Source: Senimuribacter intestinalis (lineage in GTDB: Bacteria; Bacillota; Clostridia; Peptostreptococcales; Anaerovoracaceae). Taken from it: a stretch of DNA of 64,000 nt. The stretch lies in the NCBI GenBank assembly GCA_943192975.1, contig CALPCJ010000001.1, positions 1-64,000 on the forward strand, read 5' to 3'. The position numbers and the translations under genes are program-made. The notes below the pieces were generated by a model. That model saw nothing but the letters and a program-made list of their open reading frames with translations, had not been told where the DNA came from and did not search any database. This document shows positions 17,382 to 25,995 of this stretch, one piece after another; position 1 is the first letter of the stretch; each line of letters starts with the position of its first letter.

Positions 17382-19910
17382 CTATTGAATGTATTTAACA
17401 AGAAGTTTCATCACTTCATCGATGTCGATTGGCTTTGCTGTATGAGCATTCATACCGCAGTCCAAACTATGCTGGATATCTTCTGCAAACGCATCAGCTG
17501 ACATAGCAATAATCGGAAGATTATTATCCTCACGTTCAAGCGCACGCACAGCAGTGGTCGCCTCATATCCATTCATTACCGGCATCCGAATATCCATCAG
17601 AATTGCATCATAGTAGTAAAGCGGTGACTGACTCATTTTATCAACACAGATCTGTCCATTTTCTGCCCACTCTACTTCAAATCCAACTTCCGTCAAAATA
17701 TCATTGGCAATCTCATAGTTCAGTTCATTATCCTCTGTCAGCAAAATTCTTTTCCCTGAAAAGTCATAACTTGCTTCCTTTTCTTCGTCTGCCGCTTCTC
17801 CCTGAAGATAACGTTTCAGCCCATAATAAAGGGTAGATTTAAAGAGCGGTTTCGCAATAAAGCCGGTAATGCCTGCTTCCAGCGCCTGACGTTCTATATC
17901 ACTCCAGTCATAGGCAGAAATTAAAAATACCGGAATTTTATGTTCTACTCTTCTGCTGATTTCGCGCATAGTATGCACACCATCCATACCTGGCATTTTC
18001 CAGTCAAGGAGAACCACCTGATAGTCCTTGCCTTCTTTATGTTTTGCCTCAATCATTTCCAGTGCTGCTTCACCGCTAAGGGCATATTCTGCTTTAACTC
18101 CCAGTTCTTCCAAGGCTGCGACCGCACTAAAACAAAGATTTTCGTTGTCGTCAACCACCAGCACTCTATCAACCGACAGTGTCATCTCCTCTTCTTCTAT
18201 GGTCGCCTTCTTTAAATCAACAGTAATGCGGAATTCGCTTCCTTTTCCCAGTTCACTTTCTATTTCTATGGTGCCGCCCATGGCATCAAGGATATGTTTA
18301 GTAATTGCCATTCCCAGACCGCTGCCTACAGTCTTCTCTACCGCCATAGATTTTTCTCTGGTAAAGGAGTCAAATATCTTGTCCATAAATTCCGGACTCA
18401 TGCCGATTCCGGTATCCTTAATACGGAACTGATTTCTGACATATTCTTCGCCTAAAGGAGAATTTTCCTGCACTAAATATACATTGATAGTACCGTCTTC
18501 CGGTGTGAACTTATGAGCATTTGAAAGCAAATTCAAAAGCACCTGATTCAGACGCACGCTATCACACATAACATTCTCAGAAACAATCTTCTGAATAAAA
18601 ATATCAAAATGCTGATTCTTCGACTTAAACTGTGGCTGCATAATCTGTACGATATCTTTCATTGCTTCCCGCAGAGAAAGCTGGTCCATAGAAAGGTTCA
18701 TCTTTCCACTTTCTATCTTAGACATGTCGAGAACATCGTTAATCAGTCCAAGCAGGTGTTTGCTGGACAATTTAATTTTCTGCAGGCAATCATCTACTCT
18801 GCTGCTGTCTCCCTCATTCTTAATTGCAATCTCCGTCATGCCGACAATGGCGTTCATCGGTGTTCTGATATCATGGCTCATGCTAGAAAGAAACTCGCTC
18901 TTAGCTGCATTAGCATGCACAGCTTCTCTCTTTGCCTCCTCCAGTTCCCGCATTTGTGTCTTCATCATTCTGTAATAAAGCAGGAAAATCAGAAGCAGCA
19001 TAATCAGGATGGTGCCACCAGCTGTCAGCATAGCAACAGCACGCACTTCGTCCAACTCATAGACAATCTTGTCCAAATCCCCAAACGGCATAATACTGAT
19101 TAAGTACCATTCCGAATCGGACAGCTCCGTCATATAGAGATGTCTTCTCTCTCCATTAATAGAAATGACAGTGGAGTATTTTATATTTTTCGCAATCGCT
19201 TCCTCTAATTCCGCTGCATAACTTTCCTTGGTTTTTCCATTATAGGTTTCTAAGATTGCCATCATTCGGTCAAAAAAGTTGTCTCTAAAAGCATCGCCGC
19301 CACGAATAACAAAATCCCCATCGCTGTTAATGATATGGGAATATGCAGTCGTATCCTGCTCATTTAAAAACAGATTCTGGCTGATATACTCCATAGAAAT
19401 GCCTGCAACGATGACATCACTTTTCTTTCCGCCACCCATATCATATTTGACAGGTACAGAAAGCATCAGCATGCTCTGTTCATCCGCCGTATATGCACGT
19501 GAAATCTGTTTACCATCCCCTCGCAAAAGCTGCAGAAATTCCGCCTCGTCGAAAGGCTGTATTTCCTCTCCGAAAATTCGATAGAAATCTCCTTCTTGGG
19601 TGTAAAGGGCTAAATATTGAAAATCCCGCACACGAACACCTGTCTGCAATTCTGCAATCAGTGCCTCACCGAAATCATATTTCTCCGGTGGTGTCCTTTG
19701 AATCAGTCCTTCTATCTGAGAAATTCGCAGCTCAACTACCGTATCAAATTTCTGCTGAATCTGACGGTTCATCTCTGCCATATAGATTTTACTGATGGAG
19801 GATTCGCTCTTATCCTTCATAAACATAGTAACCCCGGCGAGAACAGCAGTACTCAAAACCGCTGCGACTATAATGCTGATTAATAAATATCTGCTAAAAT
19901 TTTTCTTCAC
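17382..19910 (-). CDS. Hybrid sensor histidine kinase with two receiver domains
   Basis: The GTG at 19910 is chosen: AGGAGA lies 6 bases upstream and the longer frame would overlap the hpt gene. The 842-residue protein has a membrane helix near residues 8-28, a Cache-like extracellular sensor to about 285, a second helix (about 293-315), a HisKA domain with SHDIRTPMN (H346), HATPase (NLLSNAHKF, DTGIGM, GSGLGM), and two REC domains with phospho-acceptors D636 (LLDWKMPGMDG) and D773 (LMDIRMPVMNG). It is the last gene of a three-gene phosphorelay operon with a free Hpt and a c-di-GMP response regulator. Confidence 0.93.
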   Translation of the reverse strand: MKKNFSRYLLISIIVAAVLSTAVLAGVTMFMKDKSESSISKIYMAEMNRQIQQKFDTVVELRISQIEGLIQRTPPEKYDFGEALIAELQTGVRVRDFQYLALYTQEGDFYRIFGEEIQPFDEAEFLQLLRGDGKQISRAYTADEQSMLMLSVPVKYDMGGGKKSDVIVAGISMEYISQNLFLNEQDTTAYSHIINSDGDFVIRGGDAFRDNFFDRMMAILETYNGKTKESYAAELEEAIAKNIKYSTVISINGERRHLYMTELSDSEWYLISIMPFGDLDKIVYELDEVRAVAMLTAGGTILIMLLLIFLLYYRMMKTQMRELEEAKREAVHANAAKSEFLSSMSHDIRTPMNAIVGMTEIAIKNEGDSSRVDDCLQKIKLSSKHLLGLINDVLDMSKIESGKMNLSMDQLSLREAMKDIVQIMQPQFKSKNQHFDIFIQKIVSENVMCDSVRLNQVLLNLLSNAHKFTPEDGTINVYLVQENSPLGEEYVRNQFRIKDTGIGMSPEFMDKIFDSFTREKSMAVEKTVGSGLGMAITKHILDAMGGTIEIESELGKGSEFRITVDLKKATIEEEEMTLSVDRVLVVDDNENLCFSAVAALEELGVKAEYALSGEAALEMIEAKHKEGKDYQVVLLDWKMPGMDGVHTMREISRRVEHKIPVFLISAYDWSDIERQALEAGITGFIAKPLFKSTLYYGLKRYLQGEAADEEKEASYDFSGKRILLTEDNELNYEIANDILTEVGFEVEWAENGQICVDKMSQSPLYYYDAILMDIRMPVMNGYEATTAVRALEREDNNLPIIAMSADAFAEDIQHSLDCGMNAHTAKPIDIDEVMKLLVKYIQ

Positions 19911-19921
19911 ATTCTTTCTCC

Positions 19922-20272
19922 TTATTTCAGCAATCCTTGAATTGCCTGAATAGTAACGGCATAATCTTCTTTCAGGCAATCTATATATGCCTCCAGACCA
20001 TCGGTGTCTTTCGCCCTCAACTTTTCTGTCAAAGCGTCTGCCGATACATGAAGTTTATCAAAACCTAAATTCTGACAAACACCTTTAATGGTGTGTGAAG
20101 CCCGGAAGGCTTCGTCATAATTGCCTGCTGCTAAAGAGTCGCACAGCAGCTGATAGCTGCCATCATCTAAAAATTTCAGCGCAAACTTTTCAATTCTCTC
20201 ATCTTTGCGCAGGCGAGAAAGTACGCCTTCGTAGTCGCCGCCCATCATTTCATAACATTCTTTTACTGTCAT
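19922..20272 (-). CDS. Histidine phosphotransfer (Hpt) protein
   Basis: This 116-residue helical protein has the Hpt motif ASHTIKGVCQNLG with phospho-acceptor His60. Free Hpt proteins shuttle phosphate between hybrid-kinase receivers and a final response regulator. It lies 2 bases after the REC-HD-GYP-GGDEF gene and 11 before the hybrid kinase, so a kinase to Hpt to regulator relay is very likely. Confidence 0.93.
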   Translation of the reverse strand: MTVKECYEMMGGDYEGVLSRLRKDERIEKFALKFLDDGSYQLLCDSLAAGNYDEAFRASHTIKGVCQNLGFDKLHVSADALTEKLRAKDTDGLEAYIDCLKEDYAVTIQAIQGLLK

Positions 20273-20274
20273 TT

Positions 20275-22365
20275 TTACTCCCTCACTTTCTCTTCTTCCT
20301 CTTTGTTCTGCGAAGTCGCAAGCAACGTGTCCTTCATGGTTTCATCATAAAAATAGTAACGTCCTTTTCCACCTTTCTTTGCAGTATATAAAGCGCAGTC
20401 CGCACAGTGGTAAAGCTGCGTATAATCTGTTCCCACATCGTCGGATTTTGCAATGCCCATACTGATTGAAACAGAAAATTCATTAAACATGCTGTTGATT
20501 GCCGTAAAGATACGTTCAACAACCATCTCTAAACTGGTTCTGTATTCCAGGAACAACATAAATTCATCTCCGCCAATACGTGCTGCAATATCAGAACTTC
20601 TAATACTCTGCGTTAACTTATCTGCCACATACTTCAGCACCGAGTCACCAAAAATGTGCCCATACTGGTCGTTAGCTGACTTAAAATCATCTATATCAAA
20701 CATAATGAAAGCAAAGGAATGATCCGGGTTTTTCTGCATGCGCTCCACCATCATTTCCGTGGCAGCAGCTCTGTTATAAAGACCAGTTAATCCATCTCTT
20801 GACGACATTTGCTTCAGAATGGATAGCTCGACATATTCTTCATGAATGTCAGTAATCTTTCCATAGAACTTTACAAAGGAACCTACACCTTCGCTGCCTT
20901 CACTGCTCCAAATGGTCTGTGCAACGACCCGTTTCCATCTTGCCTCGCCTGCCTGCGTCATTTCAAAATCCAACTGAACAATTGGATTCTCCGGTGACGT
21001 CTGCTCCAGACATTCAATAAGCTTCTGTATGTTTTCTTTCCCGAAACAATTACCTAAGCTCTCATCCTCCATAGGATTTAGGATATTTTCAGAAATTCCC
21101 AGCACTTTAGCACCCCACGCTGATACTGTAAGCAAAGGGGGCGCTGCTATATATTCAAACTGAATTTCCTTGGACATCTCCGCATAAAATTCATTCTTTT
21201 TCCGTTCATATTCCAAAAGACGCATAGCTTTGTCCACTGCAGAAAGTTCCTCACGGTCGGCAATGCTGTCGGAAATATGATAAAACTCCTTGTCTAAGCT
21301 GGAGCCCAGTGTCTCATTATCCATGACCTTGCGCACTTCCTCTTCGTTGTCTCTAAGGCACTCCATAATCAACGGATTAAATGCGCCGCACTCCCCATGC
21401 AAAATCATATCTATGGCTTTTTCGTGAGAAAAGGCTTTTTTGTAAACGCGCTCACTAGTCAGCGCATCGTAGACGTCCGCCAAAGCCACAACCTGCGCCG
21501 CAATAGGAATTTCCTCACCAACCAGACCGTTAGGATAGCCTCTTCCATCGTATCGCTCATGGTGTGACTGACAAATGTCAATCGCAACCTTAACCAGCTC
21601 CTCATCTTTGTAAAAAGGAATGGCCTCAAGCATAGATGCGCCCAGCTGAGAGTGAGTCTTCATAATGGCAAACTCTTCATCGGTTAGCTTGCCCGGTTTA
21701 TTTAAAACTTGATCGGGAATGCCAATCTTTCCGATATCGTGCAGGGCCGAAGTGACGGAAATCAGCGAAATCTGCGCCGGGGTCAGGTTATATTGATCCG
21801 TCTTCCTCGCCAGACTTCTAAGCAGCAGTTCTGTCAACGCCTGTACATGAATGACGTGCATGCCGCTTTCGCCGTTTCTAAATTCAACAATATGGCTTAA
21901 GATGGAAACTAATAGTCCGCTTCGCTTCTCAGTCTCATAAATTTGGTCTGCAACCATAGTCGCCAGCTTCTTCTGCTTGGCATAAAGCATGATGGTGTTA
22001 TTCACTCGCCGGTAAACCACAGAAGAGTCAAAGGGACGCGAAATAAAATCCGTTACCCCAAGTTCATAGGCCCTTGCGATATAATCGGTGGAATTCTCTG
22101 CGGAAATCATCACCACAGGAATATCTTTAATCCAGCGATTCTGATTCATCACCTCCAGCACACCGAACCCGTCCATGCCCGGCATAACGATATCTAAAAG
22201 TACCAAAGAAATTTCCATATTTCTTTTCTGGAGAATCATAATGCCTTCCTCACCATCTTCTGCCTCCAGAATTTCAAATTCTTCCTCTAAAATATCACTT
22301 AAAATCAGACGATTCATCTCTGAATCATCTACGATTAAAATCTTTTGTTTTTCTTTGCCTGCCAT
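20275..22365 (-). CDS. Response regulator with HD-GYP, PAS-like and GGDEF domains (c-di-GMP turnover)
   Basis: The ATG at 22365 (MAGKEK) has GAGG 9 bases upstream; a TTG eight codons earlier is less likely. The 696-residue protein has a REC domain (ILIVDDSEMN, phospho-Asp58 in VLLDIVMPG), an HD-GYP domain with intact LHDIGKIGIPD and HHERYDGRGYP, a PAS-like segment, and a C-terminal GGDEF with the intact ARIGGDEF motif. HD-GYP degrades and GGDEF makes c-di-GMP, so phosphorylation may tip the balance. It is the first gene of the relay operon; a -10-like TATACT lies at 22407-22412. Confidence 0.93.
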   Translation of the reverse strand: MAGKEKQKILIVDDSEMNRLILSDILEEEFEILEAEDGEEGIMILQKRNMEISLVLLDIVMPGMDGFGVLEVMNQNRWIKDIPVVMISAENSTDYIARAYELGVTDFISRPFDSSVVYRRVNNTIMLYAKQKKLATMVADQIYETEKRSGLLVSILSHIVEFRNGESGMHVIHVQALTELLLRSLARKTDQYNLTPAQISLISVTSALHDIGKIGIPDQVLNKPGKLTDEEFAIMKTHSQLGASMLEAIPFYKDEELVKVAIDICQSHHERYDGRGYPNGLVGEEIPIAAQVVALADVYDALTSERVYKKAFSHEKAIDMILHGECGAFNPLIMECLRDNEEEVRKVMDNETLGSSLDKEFYHISDSIADREELSAVDKAMRLLEYERKKNEFYAEMSKEIQFEYIAAPPLLTVSAWGAKVLGISENILNPMEDESLGNCFGKENIQKLIECLEQTSPENPIVQLDFEMTQAGEARWKRVVAQTIWSSEGSEGVGSFVKFYGKITDIHEEYVELSILKQMSSRDGLTGLYNRAAATEMMVERMQKNPDHSFAFIMFDIDDFKSANDQYGHIFGDSVLKYVADKLTQSIRSSDIAARIGGDEFMLFLEYRTSLEMVVERIFTAINSMFNEFSVSISMGIAKSDDVGTDYTQLYHCADCALYTAKKGGKGRYYFYDETMKDTLLATSQNKEEEEKVRE

Positions 22366-22410
22366 ATCTAAATTTCCTCTATAATTCAAGCTTTAGTCTC
22401 ACTTTAAGTA

Positions 22411-22449
22411 TACTAAAAAAAGGACTTTTTTGAAAGTCCTTTTTTAGTA
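22411..22449. terminator. Hairpin between the SARP-like gene and the relay operon
   Basis: TACTAAAAAAAGGACTT pairs with AAGTCCTTTTTTAGTA over a small loop. It ends the SARP-like transcript on the minus strand, and its foot contains the candidate -10 of the next operon. Confidence 0.8.
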
Positions 22450-22470
22450 TATGTGGATATTTTTATCTAC

Positions 22471-23655
22471 TTAATCATTAATGTCTTCCACGCTGTAATT
22501 CAGACGATACTGGCGGGAAGAATAGGATTTATAAAAGAGCTGGGAAATACGCTGCACAATGATATAGGTATCATCCGGTTTAGCGCACTGCACCAAAAGC
22601 ACGAACTGATCATCTGCCACTCTTGCACAAATATCAGACGAACGGATAGAATCTAAAATCATAGCCTTCAGTTTGTTTAAAATGGTGCTTTTCTTATCAA
22701 TTTCTGCAGCACCCGTCACATTAAACAAAATGAGATAATAATTCTTGTTTTCACGCTTAGCAACCTTGGAAGTCAACTCATACACGTGCTTAAACATATC
22801 GTAGGTGCAGTAAAATCCACCTCTGTCTGCCTGCTTATCCCGATTGTCATTGAGTTCTTTTTTTACTTCTGATATCTTAAGAATTTTTGACTTGTTCTCT
22901 TCCTCAATCAGTTCATAAAGTTCTTTAAACTTTGGTGACAAGCCCGTTCCCAGTTCTTTGTAAAAGGCTTCATTAATCTCGTCGTAATATTGAATCGCCT
23001 TGTGATATTCCTGGGTCTTAATCAGTCCCTGTATGTAAAAGTAATGCAAACCCTCATAGAAAGGTTCTCGCAAAATTGCCTGATAATCAATCTTAATCAT
23101 TCGCTCATATTCGCCCTGATTAATCAGATATTTGCAGATTCTTCCTACAATATTGGCAAAGCTTGCTCTGTACCATTCTGCAAGCTGCATAATCCAAAAA
23201 TGCTGAGAAGACGTCATATAGAGGTGTCCGGTATAAAGATCCATAACTTTCATGGCTGACTTGTACTCTTTCTCTGTCAGTTCCACTTTTCCTTCCAGTT
23301 TTTGAGAAATCTCAGTGAGTAAATCCGTATCCAGAACAAATCTAATCTGATTTGTAATTCTGTATCCGCCTTTGCTGGAAACAATCCAGTCAGTATCATC
23401 TCCAAATAATTCCTTCAAGGATGCTCGCAGGCTGTGGATAGTGAACTTCAGCGCACTCTTTGGATTCTTACTCTCACTCCAAAGTGCGTCATAAAGGTCC
23501 TCATTAGAAACAATTTTTTCATGATTGAGCAGCAGATACTGCAAAAGATTCAGCGGCTGCTTGTTTAAATGCTGCGTCATATTATACTTCGTGCCTTGAT
23601 AGCTAATGACGAATCCACCAAACATGCGAACACACACAAAGTCATTTTTGGACAT
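22471..23655 (-). CDS. SARP/AfsR-like regulator with C-terminal degenerate GGDEF domain
   Basis: The ATG at 23655 is preceded by AGAGGT at about 6-10 bases; a GTG eight codons upstream is possible. The 394-residue protein has an OmpR-like winged helix at about 10-95 (FGGFVISYQG, HSLRASLKELFG, GGYRI), a bacterial transcriptional activation (BTAD/TPR) domain at about 105-250, and a C-terminal domain. Its SSDICARVADDQFVLLV aligns with the SSDIAARIGGDEFMLFL of the neighbouring GGDEF protein, but the catalytic GGDEF is replaced by VADDQ. It may bind, rather than make, a cyclic dinucleotide. It is transcribed alone, between a TTGACA/TATAAT promoter and a terminator. Confidence 0.8.
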   Translation of the reverse strand: MSKNDFVCVRMFGGFVISYQGTKYNMTQHLNKQPLNLLQYLLLNHEKIVSNEDLYDALWSESKNPKSALKFTIHSLRASLKELFGDDTDWIVSSKGGYRITNQIRFVLDTDLLTEISQKLEGKVELTEKEYKSAMKVMDLYTGHLYMTSSQHFWIMQLAEWYRASFANIVGRICKYLINQGEYERMIKIDYQAILREPFYEGLHYFYIQGLIKTQEYHKAIQYYDEINEAFYKELGTGLSPKFKELYELIEEENKSKILKISEVKKELNDNRDKQADRGGFYCTYDMFKHVYELTSKVAKRENKNYYLILFNVTGAAEIDKKSTILNKLKAMILDSIRSSDICARVADDQFVLLVQCAKPDDTYIIVQRISQLFYKSYSSRQYRLNYSVEDIND

Positions 23656-23693
23656 ACCTATACCTCTGATTTCCGCCACATAAATGTACCTCT

Positions 23694-23723
23694 ATTATAT
23701 AGGTAATTCCCAGTCTATGTCAA
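23694..23723 (-). promoter_or_regulatory. Promoter of the SARP-like gene
   Basis: On the minus strand TTGACA (23718-23723), an 18-base spacer and TATAAT (23694-23699) lie about 40 bases before the start codon. Both hexamers are consensus. Confidence 0.75.
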
Positions 23724-23735
23724 TAAGATTTGCCG

Positions 23736-24267
23736 TCATTTTAGAAGGTCTGCCAAATATCCCTCGTCTTTTTTGTGCGTTCCTTTTATTCTCTTATACT
23801 CTTTTATGGAATCAACCAGTCATTCTGCACGATTTCCAAAATATTCCTGGTAAAATGCACTGCTGTTGTCATACTTTCTTCTGCCGCAGCGGATATATTT
23901 CTTTGCAATTCTTTGCCTTAACCGATGACTTCACCTTTTCAAATTCTGCAGTCATTTTTTCTGCAATGATAAGAAGCATTTCCAGCTCAGGTTTCGTGCA
24001 GTATTTCTCTACACTGATGATTTTATCTTTATAATCTTTGGGGATTCTCAGCTTGTCGCCAAATCCGTCACCGATACGAAAAACCTTCACCTCGCCTTGA
24101 TAGAGATTTAATGCCGTTTTTACTGCACTGTTTTTCTCAATCTGTCTCGCATGATAAGGGGTTACATTCAAAAGGTCATCTTCAGAATACTTCAAACAGT
24201 TATTTTTCAAAAGAATCCTCATGATTTCCAGTTCGTTAGAGCCTTCGCACATCATAAGAATTTTCAT
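23736..24267 (-). pseudogene. Broken TOPRIM-like partner of the AAA15 ATPase
   Basis: The start is intact (MKILMMCEGSNELEI, with a TOPRIM-like CEGSNE acid motif). Conserved segments YHARQIE, FRIGDGFGD and CTKPELEMLLII follow, and then the frame stops after 132 codons. One frame over, the sequence continues as KYDNSSAFYQEYFGN, an in-frame TGA, and LVDSIKEYKRIKG plus KKDEGYLADLLK, ending at 23736. One extra A in the AAGAAAG run (about 23876-23880) and one nonsense codon (23820-23822 region) explain it. An intact protein would be about 177 residues. Its ATG overlaps the ATPase stop (ATGA). The family is known to me only as small partners of AAA ATPases. Confidence 0.78.
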
Positions 24268-25382
24268 GCCATCAGCTCCTTCTTCATCTTCATCAGTGTC
24301 TCGTAATCTACTGCTGTATTAAATGCATTACAATAAAACTGTTTACTCTTTAAAAGCTCGGATCTGACATTGTACTCGCTATACATGTTATACAATTCCA
24401 CCTTATCTGACGCCTTGGAAATCCATATATTATCCTGCCTGTTAAATAAATCCAGCACTTCACAATAGTGGGTGGTAAAAATTAAAGAGGCATTTTTTCT
24501 GTTTACATTTTTATCTTTATATAAACTAATCATATTTTCGACCAGCGTCTTATGAAAGTGATTTTCTATTTCATCAATCAAAAGGTCAAATCCATTTTTG
24601 AGAGAAGCTACCATCAAAATGTATAAAAAAATTCCTTTGGTCGTTCCGCTGGAAAGAAAATACAAAAGTTCGTTATCCGATACAACTTCTTCACTGCTGC
24701 CGTAAGCTAATCTGTAATTATGCGCATCTACACGTTCTATTTTTTTAATATTTTCGTCGAAAATCCTTATAATGGTAAGAAATACCGATTCTTCTATCTC
24801 GTAAGCTTTCATTGCCTTAAAAAGAAGCTGATATGTGTCTGTGCCGCTTCCGAAACTATCAAAATAAAAAGCCTGCGTTCTTTTCTTCTCCAAAGCAAAG
24901 AACAGAATAGAGGTATCCTCCGGCAATGCACCCAAATCCTTTAACTCTGTGAAATCTTCCAAATCAAAAATACCGTTTACCTTGGATTTATAATACGGTT
25001 TCTGATACAAATGCTGACTTACAAAGTTCGCTTTGTTTCCAAGAGAGCTGTCGCCTTTCAATTCCGTTGTATAGCGATAGATAGAATTCTCATGAAAAAA
25101 AATGATTTCAAGCTGAATTCCGTCGTAATGATAGTATTTTTCCTCAAGTCTAAAATTGCCGAGTATAGAATAGCAGCAATCCAAAAGCTCTATTGCACTC
25201 GTTTTTCCAGAGGCATTTTTTCCTACAAATGCCATCGTATTGAACACATACAAATCTTCCGCTATCTTTTGAAGCTCGTACTCTTTGTCTTCAGCAGTCT
25301 TCTTAGATTTTGCCGTAAAGTCTATCGTAAAATCATCTTTACAATTCTTGAATCCATTCGCTTTTACTCTCAATAATTTCAT
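24264..25382 (-). CDS. AAA15-type (OLD/RecF-like) ATPase, putative defence protein
   Basis: The ATG at 25382 is chosen because AGAGG lies 8 bases before it; a GTG three codons earlier is too close to that site. The 372-residue ABC-like ATPase has Walker A GKNASGKT near residue 57, a signature-like LSSGTTKG, Walker B LLIDEIENHFH and the H-loop FTTHYCE. Such ATPases pair with a nuclease-like partner in anti-phage and toxin-type systems (compare OLD, PARIS and Gabija). Here the coupled partner gene is broken, so the ATPase is probably an orphan. No transposase or integrase is nearby. Confidence 0.82.
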   Translation of the reverse strand: MKLLRVKANGFKNCKDDFTIDFTAKSKKTAEDKEYELQKIAEDLYVFNTMAFVGKNASGKTSAIELLDCCYSILGNFRLEEKYYHYDGIQLEIIFFHENSIYRYTTELKGDSSLGNKANFVSQHLYQKPYYKSKVNGIFDLEDFTELKDLGALPEDTSILFFALEKKRTQAFYFDSFGSGTDTYQLLFKAMKAYEIEESVFLTIIRIFDENIKKIERVDAHNYRLAYGSSEEVVSDNELLYFLSSGTTKGIFLYILMVASLKNGFDLLIDEIENHFHKTLVENMISLYKDKNVNRKNASLIFTTHYCEVLDLFNRQDNIWISKASDKVELYNMYSEYNVRSELLKSKQFYCNAFNTAVDYETLMKMKKELMA

Positions 25383-25401
25383 GTATATCACCTCTGTTTA
25401 T

Positions 25402-25454
25402 AGTATACACCAAAAAATGATTTTAAACAACATTTTTGTTTAAAATCATTTTTT
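25402..25454 (-). promoter_or_regulatory. Promoter overlapped by a perfect 19-bp inverted repeat
   Basis: The arms AAAAAATGATTTTAAACAA (25412-25430) and its exact complement (25436-25454) flank a 5-base loop. On the minus strand TTGTTT (25425-25430, inside the repeat), 17 bases and TATACT (25402-25407) form a promoter for the ATPase gene. A dimeric regulator bound to the repeat would block it; alternatively the repeat is a terminator for transcripts coming from upstream. Confidence 0.65.
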
Positions 25455-25487
25455 GATTTTGTATGAAAGCCTACCCTGTATCATTTC

Positions 25488-25900
25488 CTACTCTGCGATA
25501 TAATCGCTCCTTTTTATCTCTATACTTTTAATACCGTTGACAAATTTCATCTGTATCATCAGTTCAAGCAGTTTGATTCCTGTTTTCAAAGGTTCAATGA
25601 CCTGCACACAACTTCCGACCTCTTTTTAAGCAAGCTGCACAGCATCTGCCGCCCGGTTCATACCGGTGCAGCCTAAAATAACGGTGGTAATCCTGTCTTT
25701 TTCAAACTCTTTGCAGCAGCTGACAAGCCACTGGATTAAATCATTTTCCCGAAGCTCCAGCACCGTCAAATCTACCGGTTTTACTAAAGCGATATGCGCA
25801 GCGCCGTGGCTCTTTGCTCTTCACTAAATCATGGTAGCAGGCCTTCCTCACTTTATCTTTATTCGCCCTGACAAATAAATCCGCTGTTTTTTTGTAACCG
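25488..25900 (-). pseudogene. Relic of an Asp/Glu/hydantoin racemase-family gene
   Basis: Minus-strand reading gives GAAHIALVKPVDLTVLEL, then LIQWLVSCCKEFEKD, then TTVILGCTGMNRAADAVQL, which carries the family's catalytic C-terminal Cys in GCTGM. A TAA stop follows, and then, in the same frame, KEVGSCVQVIEPLKTG to the final stop at 25488. Upstream coding resemblance (RANKDKVRKACYHDLVKSKE) is in a different frame, so there is also a frameshift near 25805. The N-terminal half, with the first catalytic Cys, is missing. It lies against the tsf terminator. Boundaries on the 5' side are approximate. Confidence 0.65.
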
Positions 25901-25915
25901 TTACAATCAAAACCA

Positions 25916-25963
25916 CTAAAAAACCCTTGAAAGCGCTCAGCCGGTGAGTCTTTCAAGGGTTTT
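25916..25963 (-). terminator. Terminator of the rpsB-tsf operon
   Basis: AAAACCCTTGAAAG (25920-25933) pairs perfectly with CTTTCAAGGGTTTT (25950-25963). The minus strand continues in TTTTTTAG, a good U-tract. Confidence 0.9.
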
Positions 25964-25995
25964 CATTCTTACTTATTTGCCAGTTGCTGTTTTGA

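Noticed and set aside
23820..23822. In-frame TGA in the ATPase partner as a recoded codon (selenocysteine or Trp)
   Set aside because: No selenocysteine insertion hairpin was seen, and a separate frameshift upstream must also be explained, so decay is simpler.
25741..25956. 71-residue open frame upstream of the racemase relic
   Set aside because: It is partly the shifted frame of the relic and partly terminator sequence, not a separate gene.
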